Assembly (NCBI GenBank): GCA_018907035.1
Contig: JACCIC010000003.1
Span: 3,618,501 to 3,682,500, forward strand
Direction: 5' to 3'
Origin: Sycobia sp. Sy_11
Taxonomy: Eukaryota > Arthropoda > Insecta > Hymenoptera > Epichrysomallidae
DNA: 64,000 bases
Made by a program: the position numbers and the translations under genes. Below, piece after piece: positions 48,483-61,763 of the stretch; positions within the stretch are counted from its first letter, which is position 1, and every line of letters begins with the position of its first letter. The notes under the pieces were generated by a model. The model saw nothing but the letters and a program-made list of their open reading frames with translations. It searched no databases and was not told the origin of the DNA.

Positions 48483-50294
48483 CTAAGATAGATTTAAGAA
48501 ATTTGTAAGAGATGAACGGAGGCTGCTTTGTCTTTACGAAAAGCCCCCCTCCATCTCCCCACCACAACCGAATTTTCCGTGGAGAAAATTTCGGCGGCGT
48601 CGCGGGCCGGGTATAAATACGGGCCCTCGAACACGCAAAAGTCAGACTGCCGGCCGTGTTCGATCCGCGTATAACTTTTGTACGAAATCTATCGATTATA
48701 ATAAAAAGAAAAAGTAAGTTAACCCAAAACCTCATCGTTGGTTTTTTTAAATCCGCAAAGCACGCTCTCAGCTTTAGGTCGGGGGACGCTAGTCATTGCA
48801 GGCAAGGAAATTGCCGATGGACCTTGCAGTCTCCGCTAAAGTTTAGCGCGGATAGCTAGCGAGGTAGATAGCTCGCGCCCTACTACCTCCTAGAGAATAT
48901 TAGATCCGTCGCCGCTCTAATATTCAACCGGTCGTGCTGGAGCTGCCTCGAGTGTGGCCCTCGCAAACGGCGAAACCACGCGAACGCGCCGCGACGATTA
49001 ATCTCGCGATCCGCCCCGCGTATCCCTGGCTTCAGCGCTAAAGCGTGGCCAAAAAACAAGGGGGCAAATAGCGGAAGGCAACGGCATTAAATCGCCGTTG
49101 TTACTATTGTTACCAACGTAGTTGGACGTCACAGAAAAAAAATTGGGGGCTCGTCCGGGATCTTAGAATAAAGGTCGCGATAATTATTGTTGCTCGCGCG
49201 CATGCGTTTTTTTTACGTGTCTCGGTGCTATATTTTTGATCCAGCTAGGATTCAATTTTTAGAAAATTAAAATTCGTATTTTGTTATTTTAGTGGAAGGG
49301 CCAGGTTTGTCGTAAAAACGAAGGAAGAATAGGGCCCATAAAAGGGCTCAGAGAGAAAAACTGCTATTAATTCGCGGCCAGATTTTGGAGGCGGAGCAAG
49401 TCCGTCGGGAGGAAAGGGGGCTCGAGCGGTTGCCTGATCGCGACCTCGAGGCGACCGTGTGGCGGTTATACCACCCCCTCCACGACCGTTATATTCGGGG
49501 ACTCAGAGCCCAGCGCCCGGTCGAGCGGGCAATAGCCGAGCTAGAGCCCCAAAGGTTCGTGGAGCAGTTGTATAAGCCGCGGGTGTATACACCGCAGGTA
49601 TATAAGCCGCGGATGTATACGCCGCCAGTGTACAAGCCGCGGGCGTATAAGCCGCTGGCTTTAATCAGGCGCCCGAAAACACATTTGCCGCCCTTAGCGG
49701 ATTTAATTGGCGAGCGCGGGACTCGCCCATCCACGGCCACCGCTGAGGCCGCTGCCTCACCCGTCGCCACACCGCTGCCGCTGCCGCCGGCACCCGCAGT
49801 TGCCGAGCCGCCCAGCCCATAGGTCGCCAATACAATAGAGGAAGGGGTAAAAACCCCCACCCGCTCTCCTATCAAGCCATCCGCGATATCACCGTTCGGC
49901 ACGGTGATACCGCTGAACGCGGCAGGGTGCCCGCGGACATCCCGGGGTCCCAGCGACCGCGAGCTCCGCAAAGCGGCGAAAAAACGAAGAAAAACAGACG
50001 CGGCGATACCAGGAGAGAAGGACGCAGGAGAAAGTGAAGGCACTGCTGCTCTCTCCAACCCTGTCCGTGACGCACCCGCCCACGACAACGAGAGGAGGAG
50101 GGGGAAAATTGCCGCCCAAAAGCTATTATTCTTTGGTCCGGATAGCGAGACCGAATAGTAATAGCTCATCCGCTCGCTTACGTGACTGGCCCGAATAGCG
50201 GTAGAGAGAGGTCCGCCGCCCCTCCGCCGCGCCGAGTGATTCGGCCCTCCGACGAAGGACGTCGACCCCGCCTGCGCGCTCATCCGAGTGGCGC

Positions 50295-50349
<55 letters not shown>

Positions 50350-53300
50350 AGGTCCGCCCTCCCTCCGCCGCGCTGAGTGATTCTGCCCTCCAGTGGAGGT
50401 CAGTGAACCACCCACGCGCTCGTGTTATTGACCGAGAGGGACTGAGGTCAGTGACCCGCCCCCTCCACTGCGCCGCGCCTAGCAGGGCCCGCCCCCCTCC
50501 ACTGCGCTGCGCCTATTGGAGAAGGCCCGCCCCTCCTCCGCCGTGCCTAGAGAAGTAGGCCGCCCCTCCTCCGCTGTGCCTAGAGAAGTAGGCCGCCCCT
50601 CCTCCGCTGTGCCCAGAGAAGTAGGCCGCCCCTCCTCCGCTGTGCCTAGAGAAGTAGGTACGCCATCTTTTCGGTGAGCTGCGCCCGTACCGGGCATATA
50701 TATATTAATATTGAGAAACTATTATATATATATATATATCATATGAATACATATATGTATATGTGCGCGTGTAATTGATAAAATAAAAAAAATATAATAA
50801 TAATAACTCCGGGTTGGGATTACTTCTCCTCCTACCCTCCATTCCTGACTTTTAGCAATTTTATTATGTTTATTATTATTTTATTTTTTATTTATTAAAT
50901 TTTTATTATTTTTCCGATAATTTCTATTCTTTTTTATTGTTTAAAATAAATCCTCGTCGTTTTGCTTATATTTTTTTCTCTTCTTATAGATAATTGTTAA
51001 CTTAATTTTTAATAATTTAATAATTAAGACCTTTTAAATAATTTTTATTCTTCCTTTTTTTTACTTTCAATCCTTCAATTTTATTTATAAATTTCTTATT
51101 AATTAATTTCATCATTTTTAATTTTTTTTTTTAATTTCAATATATCCTGTTTTCCTTATTTAATAATTTTTAATTTCAATATTTTTCCGTTTCTTTATTT
51201 TAATAATTAATTTCAATATTTTCTGTTTTTTTACTTTCTCTATAATTATTTTTCGATTTTAATTATAATTTGTTTTTTAATATTTAATTTACTAATTTTT
51301 AATATTTCCAGTTTCAATATTTTCTGTTTTTGATTATTTTCCTTCTAATAATTTTCAATTTTTTCTATTAATTAAATTTTTTTTTATAATTTCAATATTT
51401 TTTTTTTTTTGCTGTCTCCTTAATAACTATTTTTTTATATACTCATTTATAAATTTTTTTTCCTCCTTTTCCCCCAACCGGGGAACTCTCCGGTCCAAAT
51501 GGTAGGACTGAATAGAGATTATCCCTTACCGAACGAAGAAAGACTTCACACAATAGAGAAGCGAGTAAGTTCTCATCATAGGGCTCTTTGTACGTTCGAA
51601 ACTCTGTCACGAAATAATCGTACCTATATAGAGGAGCTCCAAGAGGCCTGTGCGGAGACGCACGGAAATATGAATTTCTTACTATAAAAATTAACAAGTG
51701 CGGAGGAGCGTATAGAGAGGTTGGAGGAGGAAAACGAAAGACTAAAGGCCTGGTTAGAAAAAACTTGGGCGATAACCGTGCGCGCATTTAAGGAGCTAAA
51801 CAGGAAGCAAACCGTCAGTGAAGTAGACATAGAGTTGTTGGAAGAAGCCATTAGGCAATTGAACCTAGATGATTGATTAAGGTAGAGATACTGCCAAATA
51901 ACCTTTTTCAACAAACAATTCAATTTTCTAACATTATAATATTTTTAACTAATAAGTTACTAATTTAATTATTCTTTATGCCACATAATACATAATATTC
52001 ACTTTAATACCGATTTTAACGCGAAAATTTGACACTAGGACGCATGTCTGAGCAGCGTGTCACTAGAAGTCGGGCAGATAAGAATAAATTCTGCCTAGAC
52101 GATACCGACAACGTCGACCCTTTTTCTCCAACTAAAGAGATCCCGAGGGATGGAGAAATAAAACCTCCACCGCGAGTGTTACAAGGAACGATTGACGTTT
52201 TGGAAGACTCTTTCATAGAACCGATCGCGCAAACGGCAAAATCAGCCGATAACAAACAAAAAGAGGTATCTGAAAACCTCACGATATATATTCCAGACAA
52301 GAACTAAGCCCACGTAACAATGCCTACTCAAGCCGTCCCGTTGAAAGACGCGCTTAAGGTAGTGCCCGTATTCGATGGGCGCTATATTACCTTAAGCGAG
52401 TTGTTTGAAGGCTGCGACGAAGCCCTGGAAATCATAGATGCGACCAGCGAATCAAGCTTCGTCAAGTTGTTACGGTCATGTGTAACCGGAGAGGCCAGGC
52501 AGGCGATTCGTGGGCAATCGTTTGCTACCGTTAGAGCTCTAAAGGATTACTTAGAGACGATATACGCACCTCCTCGAACTATACAACAACTGATCGGTGA
52601 ATTAGGAATGGAGTTCCAACGGGATGATGAAAACGTTATTTCATTCGCTAATCGAATAAAGGACCTGGGCCGTCGACTTCTAGAAGCAGAGAGAGCTCAT
52701 GTAGGAGCTGTGACGGAAGCGATGCGCCACGAAGCCGAGACCACAGTACTTACTTGTTTTCGCAAAGGCCTGAGAAAAGAAATCGATAGAAGTATCGGAA
52801 CAGCGGTGACAGATCTTCATACTATCGTTAACAAAGCAATACAAGAAGAAAGAGACCTTGACGAGCGTAGTTTATTAAGAGATCTTAGTCGCAAACTCAC
52901 AGTTCGAGGAAGAGAAGACCGCAAAAAGGCATATATATGTCAACTCGAGGAACCCTCTGCTCAGCAGCAGACTGACACATGCACACGGTGTAGACGATCC
53001 GGACATAGTACCTTTAGTTGCAGAGAACGAATTGCGAATAAGGCATCCGTTGAGACATGCCAACTATGCGATAAACCTGGACATACAGCAAATACGTGTC
53101 GCAACCGTATGATTTGCCAACTTTGCAATTCGATTGGTCATACGGCGAAGAATTGCAAACCTATAGAAAGGTGTTTCCGGTGTATAAGGGAATAACCGAC
53201 AATGTAATTAAATCCCTGGGAACCGCTTGTGTAAAAGGGTTCGGAGAATTAATAAGATTTCACATTGTAGAGGAGAGTTTTAAACTCCCGTACGATGGAA

Positions 53301-56300
53301 TACTAGGAATAAGCTTCTTAGTGCAGCAAAGATCCATAGCAGATTTCCAAAAAAATACATTGAAGATCGGAGAATACGAACTGCCATTGGGTGGTAAAAG
53401 TAGTTCTGAACAATCCCCAAGGATACTTAACACTAACTTTGCCGAAAACCACAATAAATTTCTATTTCTAAACTACGAAGGAACACTGATTTTAATTGAC
53501 ACCGGTTGTGAAGCTAGCGTCATTAAAGCAAAAGTATTATCATCATTAGAAATTGTCGACACAACAAACGAGACTTATTTAAAAGGGATTGATGGGTTAC
53601 TAATGCCTACACTCGGTGCCGCTCCCCTTACTATATTAGGCGTAGAATCATCAATAACAGTAATACCGAATAACAGCGCCATACCATACGATGCGATATT
53701 AGGATCTGATTTTTTGTACAGCGCTAAAGCAATTATTGACAATGGAGAAAAACCATTACGATCGAAAATAAAATAACAGAATTAGAGTTTCTACGCGACG
53801 AACAAGTACTAATGTATAACAATGAGGAATCAGAAACAGATGCAATGCACGACTGGGAGTTCGAGAATCTTAAATCCCCAATGCGATTCGACAATACTAA
53901 TCTCCAAGAGTTCGACTGGAGTAAAGGAGATTATAAAAATCTTTTTTTGGCATCTGAACGGTATGATGATATACCTGTATCTTCGGACCGACTAACCAAG
54001 TTAATCGGACTTACCGAAATTAATAAGCTGCAAAAGGAAGAATACCAGCAAGCCGTGAAATTGTTGAAAAATAATCCGGATCGGTTTTATCTCGAGGGTG
54101 ATGAACTTACTACAACTAATGTTGTAGCTCATAGGATCCCTACGACCGATGATATTCCAGTGAGCACGCGTCAATACAGATTGCCGCATGCTCTGAAAGA
54201 CGAGGTGAACCGACAAGTGAATGAATTACTGCAGAAAGACGTAATCAGGCACTCTAGAAGTAGCTATTCGTCAGCGCTTTGGGTCGTACCAAAAAAGCAA
54301 TTAACTGATAATAAACCACGTTGGCGAGTTGTAGTAGATTTCCGTCCTCTGAACGAGAAAACAGTAGCAATGGCATACCCGCTACCTAATATTGTCGAAA
54401 TACTCGACACCGGTATTTGGTGCTGCTAAATACTACACTGTCATGGATTGTGTCTCCGGATTCCATCAAATACCGATGAATCCGGAAGACATGCATAAAA
54501 CTGCTTTTTCAACACCTGACGGGCATTTTGAATTCGTTCGCATGTCATTCGGTTTGAAGAACGCAGGCGTGGAATATCAGCGCGCGATGAACTTTACGCT
54601 CGAGGGCCTTATTGGCAAGGGCGTGTTTGTCTATATGGACGACATAGTAATCTACGCCAAGACTTCAGAAGAGCACGAAAAATTGTTCAATGAAGTAATG
54701 GCAAGATTACGTAAAGCAAACTGGAAACTCGAACCCGGTAAGTGCAAAATCCTACAACGAAAAGTAGCATATTTAGGACACGTTCTTAGCGAAGACGGGT
54801 TAGCATCTGACCCGAAGAACCTAGAAGCGGTAGAGCAATTCCCGCGTCCTAAGCACGTTAAAAATGTTCGACAATTTTTGGGTTTAGCCGGATACTACCG
54901 TAGGTTTATTAAGGACTTTGCCAAAATTTCTAAACCCCTCACCAAGCTTCTGCAAAGCAATGAACCATTTGTCTGGGGAGAAAACGCAGAAAATGCGTTT
55001 GCATGCCTTTAAAGTGCTCTATGCACCGCGCCTGTATTGCGATTCCCTGATATGGATCAGCCCTTCACTTTATCACGACGAACGCGTCGGGTTATGCTAT
55101 TGGGGGCATCCTCTCACAAGGAACACTCGGTAGGGATCAACCGATCGCCTATACATCGCGAGTTCTGCGCGGACCCGAGTTACGCTATGAGGTATACGAG
55201 AAAGAAGCACTTGCTATGCTTCATTCCGTGCAGACCTTTAGGCCGTACGTATTCGGACGTACGTTTACCCTCGTGACTGACCACCAACCGCTCGTGTGGT
55301 TCAAAACAGCTGATTTGAACACGCGTGTGATAAAGTGGAGGTTTAAGCTTTCAGAATATGACTATAAGGTCGTTTACAACCCAGGAAAGACGAATGTACA
55401 CGCTGATGCGTTGTCACGTAACCCTGTTGAGAATGTAAACGTAGTCACTCGAGGGCAAAGAAAAAGGTAACTTAATCTTGATAAACCGGTAGCGAGTCCT
55501 GAAAATCCGGATCCTCATTGTACTGAGCCTCCCAAAGTTCCGAAGGCATGTACGAAGAATGCTAAATTAAAAGGGATTAGAAGTACTGTCCCAAATCACC
55601 GAGTTACCAGATCTAAAGTCCGAAGAGAAAATGGCGAGAATAATACGCAGAACGTTTCTAATTTTTCAAGGGTTAAAGATTTTCCAAGTTCAAGCAAAGG
55701 TAAGAGAAGTCGCAAAGAAGTAATTTTTCTAAGTTACTTCGAAAAGAAGTAATTTTTCTAAGTCGGGAGTTGATAGCACTAAGAATGGCGCGAATAAGAT
55801 GCCATATATTTCTAATTTTTCGGAAGAAGATTTTCCATGTTTAAACAAAGACGAGAGAAGTCGTGCTAATTTTTCTAAGTCGGGAGTTGAGGGCATTACC
55901 AAAGAATCAAATAGGAAGATTTTAACGAAAAATGTTCGTTCGCAACGACGTAAAACTAGGAAACAAACCAAAGAACGCAACGAGAAAATACAAGGAACTT
56001 CTATTTCTAGACAGGAGAATATAGATGCCCCGAATCTGCAACAGATAGAGATAGGGACTAATAATGATCAAACACGTATTCGTAGACGACGAGGACGACC
56101 GCGAATTACAGAAATTCATGATCAAAGAAAACCAAACGATATTATCCAGAACAAATCTCCCAATTTAGTGAACACGCAGCTAAAGAAAGAACGGCAGCCA
56201 CGTACTAAGATAGATAAGTTAAAAAGTAATAATAAACCATCTTTTGTTCGAAAGAGAGACGTAATAAATACCTTGCAGACAGGTAGTGAATCTGATAGCG

Positions 56301-59300
56301 AATCAGGCAGCGAATCGTCATATGTACCGCAAAAATCCAAATGGAAAGGTAGAAAACCTAAACAGAGATTAATTCCTCTAACGTCCGAAAGTATTAGTAA
56401 TCAAAGTAGTAATGATTTGGATAGCTCTAGCAGCGAAAGCTCAGTAACAATGGATCGGAGTAACCGTTCAGGTCACGAAAAGGATAACAATAAAGAAAAC
56501 ACGGTTGACGATAGGAGGACAAATTCAAAAAGGAACAAAAATAACTTCGTAGAAACGAAAGAATGGATTCAGTTTCGCAACGATCCTATTGTCTATTTTA
56601 TCAATAATAGAGGTGAACCTTGCGATGTAGCCGCACGGAAGCTCACCGAATCAAATAAAATTCCAGAACAGCAATATGTAGAGGAAACTAGAATAAGCTC
56701 GTATAAACGAAGCAATCGTAAATTTCTAATTGCCTTAAGTATCAGGGGCGATAAGCCCGAATCATTATCAAGAATAAAGGAAAACATTCAGAAAGTATGT
56801 AAAGAATTAAGAGCATTTAGTTTAGAAAAGAAAATTGAGGAATTCAGTATAGCTCACTCGCCAGACATAGAACGGTTAGAATGGTGCGAGGTTATAAGTA
56901 TTTTCTTAAACGAATTTAAGGATACAGGTATAAAGATAATAATTTGTAAAAGGACTTTAAAATTTGTCCCACCCGATCGCCGTGATGAGATATTCTACGA
57001 GTGTCATAACTCACCTGTCGGTGGTCACAGAGGCGTTTCGAAAACGTACAACCGTATTAGACAGGATTATTATTGGGATAATTTAAAGGCAGATGTACAA
57101 AGGCGCATCCAGCAATGCATAGACTGACAATTGAAAAAGCTTGTACGTATCAAAACAAGGCAACCCATGGTGATTACTGACACTCCAGGTACTACATTTG
57201 AGAAAATAGCCCTCGATATAGTGGGCCCATTACCTAAAACAAGAATCGGAAACGAATATATCCTAACAATGGAGGATCAATTATCCAAGTACTGTATAGT
57301 TGTTCCACTGCCGAACGCTTTAGCATCAACAATTTCCGATGCATTTATAAAGAAATGCGTCTGTATCTTTGGTTCTCCGAAAGTGATACTTATCGATCAA
57401 GGCAGAAATTTTTTGAGTAGTTTAATGCAGAGGGTAGCAAAGAGATTTAGAATAAAGAAAGTTAGAACAACTGCCTTCCACCCTCAATCTAATGGGTCCC
57501 TAGAACGGTCTCATCACGCGTTAGGAGAGTTTCTCAAACAATACACAGAAAAGGATTCCGAATGGGATGAATGGGTAGAAATAGCGATGCTAAACTACAA
57601 TACATGTGTACAAGAAAGTACCAAGCATACGCCGTTTGAAGTAGTTTTTGGTAGACTAGCTAGACTTCCCTCAAACGACCCACTTCGCGAAGCCGATTTG
57701 ATTCCAACCTATCAAGGTTATGTCAATGAATTAGTCATTAGACTAACAGGGATAAAAAAATTAGTCTACGATAACATTATCAAATCCAAAGAGAAATCGA
57801 AAGAACGGTATGATCGTCACGTGAAAGAGGTTAAATTTAGAGTAGGCGATTACGTGTTTTTACTGAGTGGTCCGAAACTCGCGAAATTATCAAATCAATA
57901 TTCTGGTCCTTTCCGTATATTAGAAATCGTCGGAAAAAATAATGTAAAAATTCAATATAAAAAGGGCGGGAAAATCGTTCACGCAAATAGATTACATACA
58001 TCGTATATAAACAATGACGCGAAAACTTATAAACGTACCTTATAAACGTACCTTATAAACGTACACACAACTGGCAGTCTCCAATTAGAGAATACGTACA
58101 TATATGAACCCATATGTAAATATGCGTGCATATCTGTACGTATCGTAATAATAAAAAAACAAAAACAAAAAAAAACGAAAAATAAATAAAATACAAAAAA
58201 AGCGGATTACTAGCGTCATTAGTTCAGTATTTTTTTTTTATAATTTTTGAAATGTTAAGAATGAACGGTAGAACGATGTACCTATTATATAAATACTGAA
58301 GTAATATTCATAAGTTACGGAGATTACAACACACAAACCTTGCCAAAATTGCGATTCATTGAACCAAAGTAAAAATTTGTTTTTGTAACTACGTGTCTTT
58401 TGTAATAGGTTCAAATTACAATCAACACTTGCGAGCATTTTTTTTCTATTTCTCTAAATTTTTGTACGATCTATGCGTTAATTGATTTGTAAAATGGCGC
58501 CTAACATTTAGAAGTTATTAGAAGAAAGAAGAATTACCACTGCAGCTGATACTCAGCGTCTACCTATACTACATCAAGCGACAATGTGAAGAAAACAAGG
58601 AACTAAATTCTAGAAGACCGAAGATCACAATTATAACTCAGCGTGATGGTTGATTGGGATCATTTCAATCCCCAACCAATCATTCAAGGCGGCGGGTATT
58701 GCGTCCAGCAACTATACATGTATTTTTTTGAGGCAGGTCAAATCGTACGGCGCGTCATTGCGTATACTTTCCGACGATTTTTATAACAGGGGGAAGTAAG
58801 CAACGGAATCGGGAAAGGGGAGAAGGTGATACGATACTAATAAGGAGAGGGAGCGAAGAAAGTGCAGGGGCAACGCTGTTCGTGTGCCAAAAAAAAAAAT
58901 ATATACGTTGAATATACAGTCTCCAAAAGATTCCAGTATAATCCCTGGAAAATTTTGGAGACGTATAAATGGTATATAAGCGTATTCGCCGATGTATATG
59001 GGCGACTAACTGCGTAGCTTGCGCCTCCCTCTCCCAATAAAAGTCCGACCAGATGCGGCCCGAACCGAATAGTTAGGCCGCATGTCCGTCCGTAGCGCGC
59101 ACTGGCCGCGCCGAAATTATGACTCGGACTGAAATGCCCCTCTCTACCTCCCCCACCGATACTATCTTGCCATAGGAAAGTCGGAAGAAAGCGAAATGCG
59201 CGCTTGTGAGTCATTTATGGCCCCCTTTGTATGCAAAGTATGAAATCTGAGAGGCCGTCGAATATCACCAACGGTTTTGACGAATGCAACTTAACAAAGA

Positions 59301-60842
59301 GTTTTAAAATATATGATGAAAACTCAGAGCCGAAGAAAATATTATTTTGAAGAATATTCCAGAATAAAATATGAAACGTCGATCTACGAGTAGTTTGTTA
59401 CTACTATTATTACTACACTTATTATTATTATTGAAATTGTTATTATCATTATTAACTATTATTATTACTTTTACCATTATAATGTAAAATATATATTTAT
59501 AATCTATAATTACTACCGATTATTCCATATTTGTTGTTCTACTATATACTCAAAAGTATATGTTTATAATCAATTATTATTATAGTTATTATCATTATTA
59601 TTACTTACGTATTTATAATTCTTTCAGAGTGTTTAAGATTCGAATTCTTTTACTATATTAAATAGTATATGTTTATAATCAATTATTATTATTGTTATTA
59701 TTACTATTATTATCATTATGATGACTTACGTATTTAAAATTTTTTCAGAGTATTTAAGATTCGAATTGCTTTACTGTATTAAATAGAATATGTTTATAAT
59801 CAATTATTATAATTGCAATTATTGTTATTATTATCATTGTGATTATTCTTACTTACGATCTATAATTACTACCGATTATTTAAGATTCGAATTATTTTAA
59901 TAGTATACGTTATAATTAATTACTATAATGACTATTGTTTTTCTATTATGATATTGCAAGATATGTGTTTAAGAATATCCTCATCAAATTATTTTATATG
60001 TTTATAATTACTAAATAGCAAATATTATCTATAATGTTTAATATTGATTATCATTATTTAATAACGTTTTATATATATATATATATATATATAGAACTAA
60101 GATAGATTTAAGAAATTTGTAAGAGATGAACGGAGGCTGCTTTGTCTTTACGAAAAGACCCCCTCCATCTCCCCACCACAACCGAATTTTCCGTGGAGAA
60201 AATTTCGGCGGCGTCGCGGCCCGGGTAGAAATACGGGCCCTTGAACACGCAAAAGTCAGACTGCCGGCCGTGTTCGATCCGCGCATAACTTTAACAAACT
60301 TTTGTACGAAATCTATCGGTTATAATAAAAAGAAAAAGTAAGTTAACCCAAAACCTCATCGTTGTTTTTTTAAATCCGCGAAGCACGCGCTCAGCTTTAT
60401 GTCGGGGACGCTAGTCATTGCAGGCAAGGAAATTGCCGCTGGACCTTGTAGTCTCCGCTAAAGTTTAGCGCGGATAGCTAGCGAGGTAGACTAGAGGCCG
60501 AGGAAGCTCGCGCCCCTACTACCTCCTAGAGAATATTAGATCCGTCGCCGCTCTAATATTCAACCGGTCGTGTTGGAGCTGCCTCGAGTGTGGCCCTCGC
60601 GAACGGTGAAACCACGCGATCCGACCCGCGTATCCCTGGCTTCAGCGCTAAAGCATGGCCAAAAAAACAAGGGGGCAAATAGCGGAAGGCAACGGCATTA
60701 AATCGCCGTTGTTACGTCCGTGTGGCACCAACGTAGTTGGACGTCACAATACGTTACAATTATATTTGCAAATATTTCATGGCTTTTTTCTATTCTCATC
60801 TTTACCTCTATTTTCATCGTGTGGTATACACACACACACGCG

Positions 60843-60906
<64 letters not shown>

Positions 60907-61202
60907 CATATATGATAACGATTCGCGTATCCGCTCCGAACACGAGATCGTCGAATACATCCGATTGCCCAATCCCCTAATGATTTCTACAAATAAGAGG
61001 GGCGACTAGATGAGAAGCAAAGGTCGCGGTATATGCAGGGGGTTGTAGGATAGCAAATAAAAGACACAGCTAGTAAAATTAATAAAAATATATAGTTTAT
61101 TCAAAATTTACAGGCACATTGAGAAACTGAGTTGAGGTGCACGAATGTGCATAATTGCAGGCCGAGGCTGCCGAACTGGCGGCTCGTGCGTTAACAGGGA
61201 AG

Positions 61203-61237
<35 letters not shown>

Positions 61238-61672
61238 TACAGGCTGCCAGTTACAAAAACGTGCTGTCATTTGGTCAGCTTACTGTCGGCGGCTCTCTCC
61301 GAGGAGTTGCGAAGCTTGCCTGGTTAAAGTGGGGTCTTTCGGAAGCACGGATGTGCAAGAGGGGTCGAAGTCACGGCGAGATGGCCTACCATGGACTTCA
61401 TTCCGGAACTCGAAAGGTACACACATACGTGAACGATCACGGCTTCGATGAGAGGGTGAAATCAGAACTAATCCACCAGGGCAGAAATGCAGACCGAAAA
61501 GGTATGCAGTGAACACCGACGGCAGGAGCGACAACACCGATGCAAAATCTCGGGCACAAACTAATTTTGTATCGTACACACACCAATTTAGCAATCTCTC
61601 TCAGTGGCACAGAGCAGACTCTTTGCGCGTGAACAACACGCGACTCGCAGTCGTTGTATAATATTAATCCGC

Positions 61673-61717
<45 letters not shown>

Positions 61718-61721
61718 ATCT

Positions 61722-61763
<42 letters not shown>

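Larger units (their letters stand above)
46977..49133 (+). repeat. 5' LTR (2157 bp)
   Basis: Begins TGTTGCGTCC and ends GACGTCACA. It contains a GC-rich 5' third, an ATT-rich middle with tandem repeats, two TA tracts, and a GC-rich end with a TATA box. Against the 3' LTR it has an additional stretch of about 100 bases around the TA tracts and a few substitutions. Confidence 0.92.
46977..60748 (+). mobile_element. Ty3/Gypsy LTR retrotransposon, 13.8 kb, in intron 2 of copy B
   Basis: It has complete LTRs (46977-49133 and 58697-60748), a 4-base target duplication, a proline-tRNA primer site (49144-49161), a polypurine-like tract (58685-58696) and gag-pol in the order gag, protease, RT, RNase H, linker, integrase, which defines Ty3/Gypsy. 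It sits in the same orientation as the host gene. It cannot move unaided: gag-protease junction deletion, RT and RNase H frameshifts, and a stop in the integrase zinc motif. The close match between its LTRs indicates a recent insertion compared with other elements here. No envelope gene is present. Confidence 0.95.

Noticed and set aside
49144..49161. Vertebrate-type retrovirus insertion suggested by the proline primer site
   Set aside because: RT, integrase, gag and domain order are Ty3/Gypsy and no envelope gene is present; only the tRNA used is shared.
49489..50415. 308-codon open frame on the minus strand over the retrotransposon leader
   Set aside because: It reads the GC-rich leader, GA microsatellite (as Leu-Ser) and pentapeptide repeats antisense; stop codons are rare there because of GC content. 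No domain.
53096..53173. Open start of the protease frame with 26 apparent residues
   Set aside because: It is the gag zinc-knuckle sequence in another frame; true homology begins at about 53174.
60655..60980. His-Thr repeat ORFs in three frames
   Set aside because: Products of the CA/TA microsatellite, overlapping in all frames.
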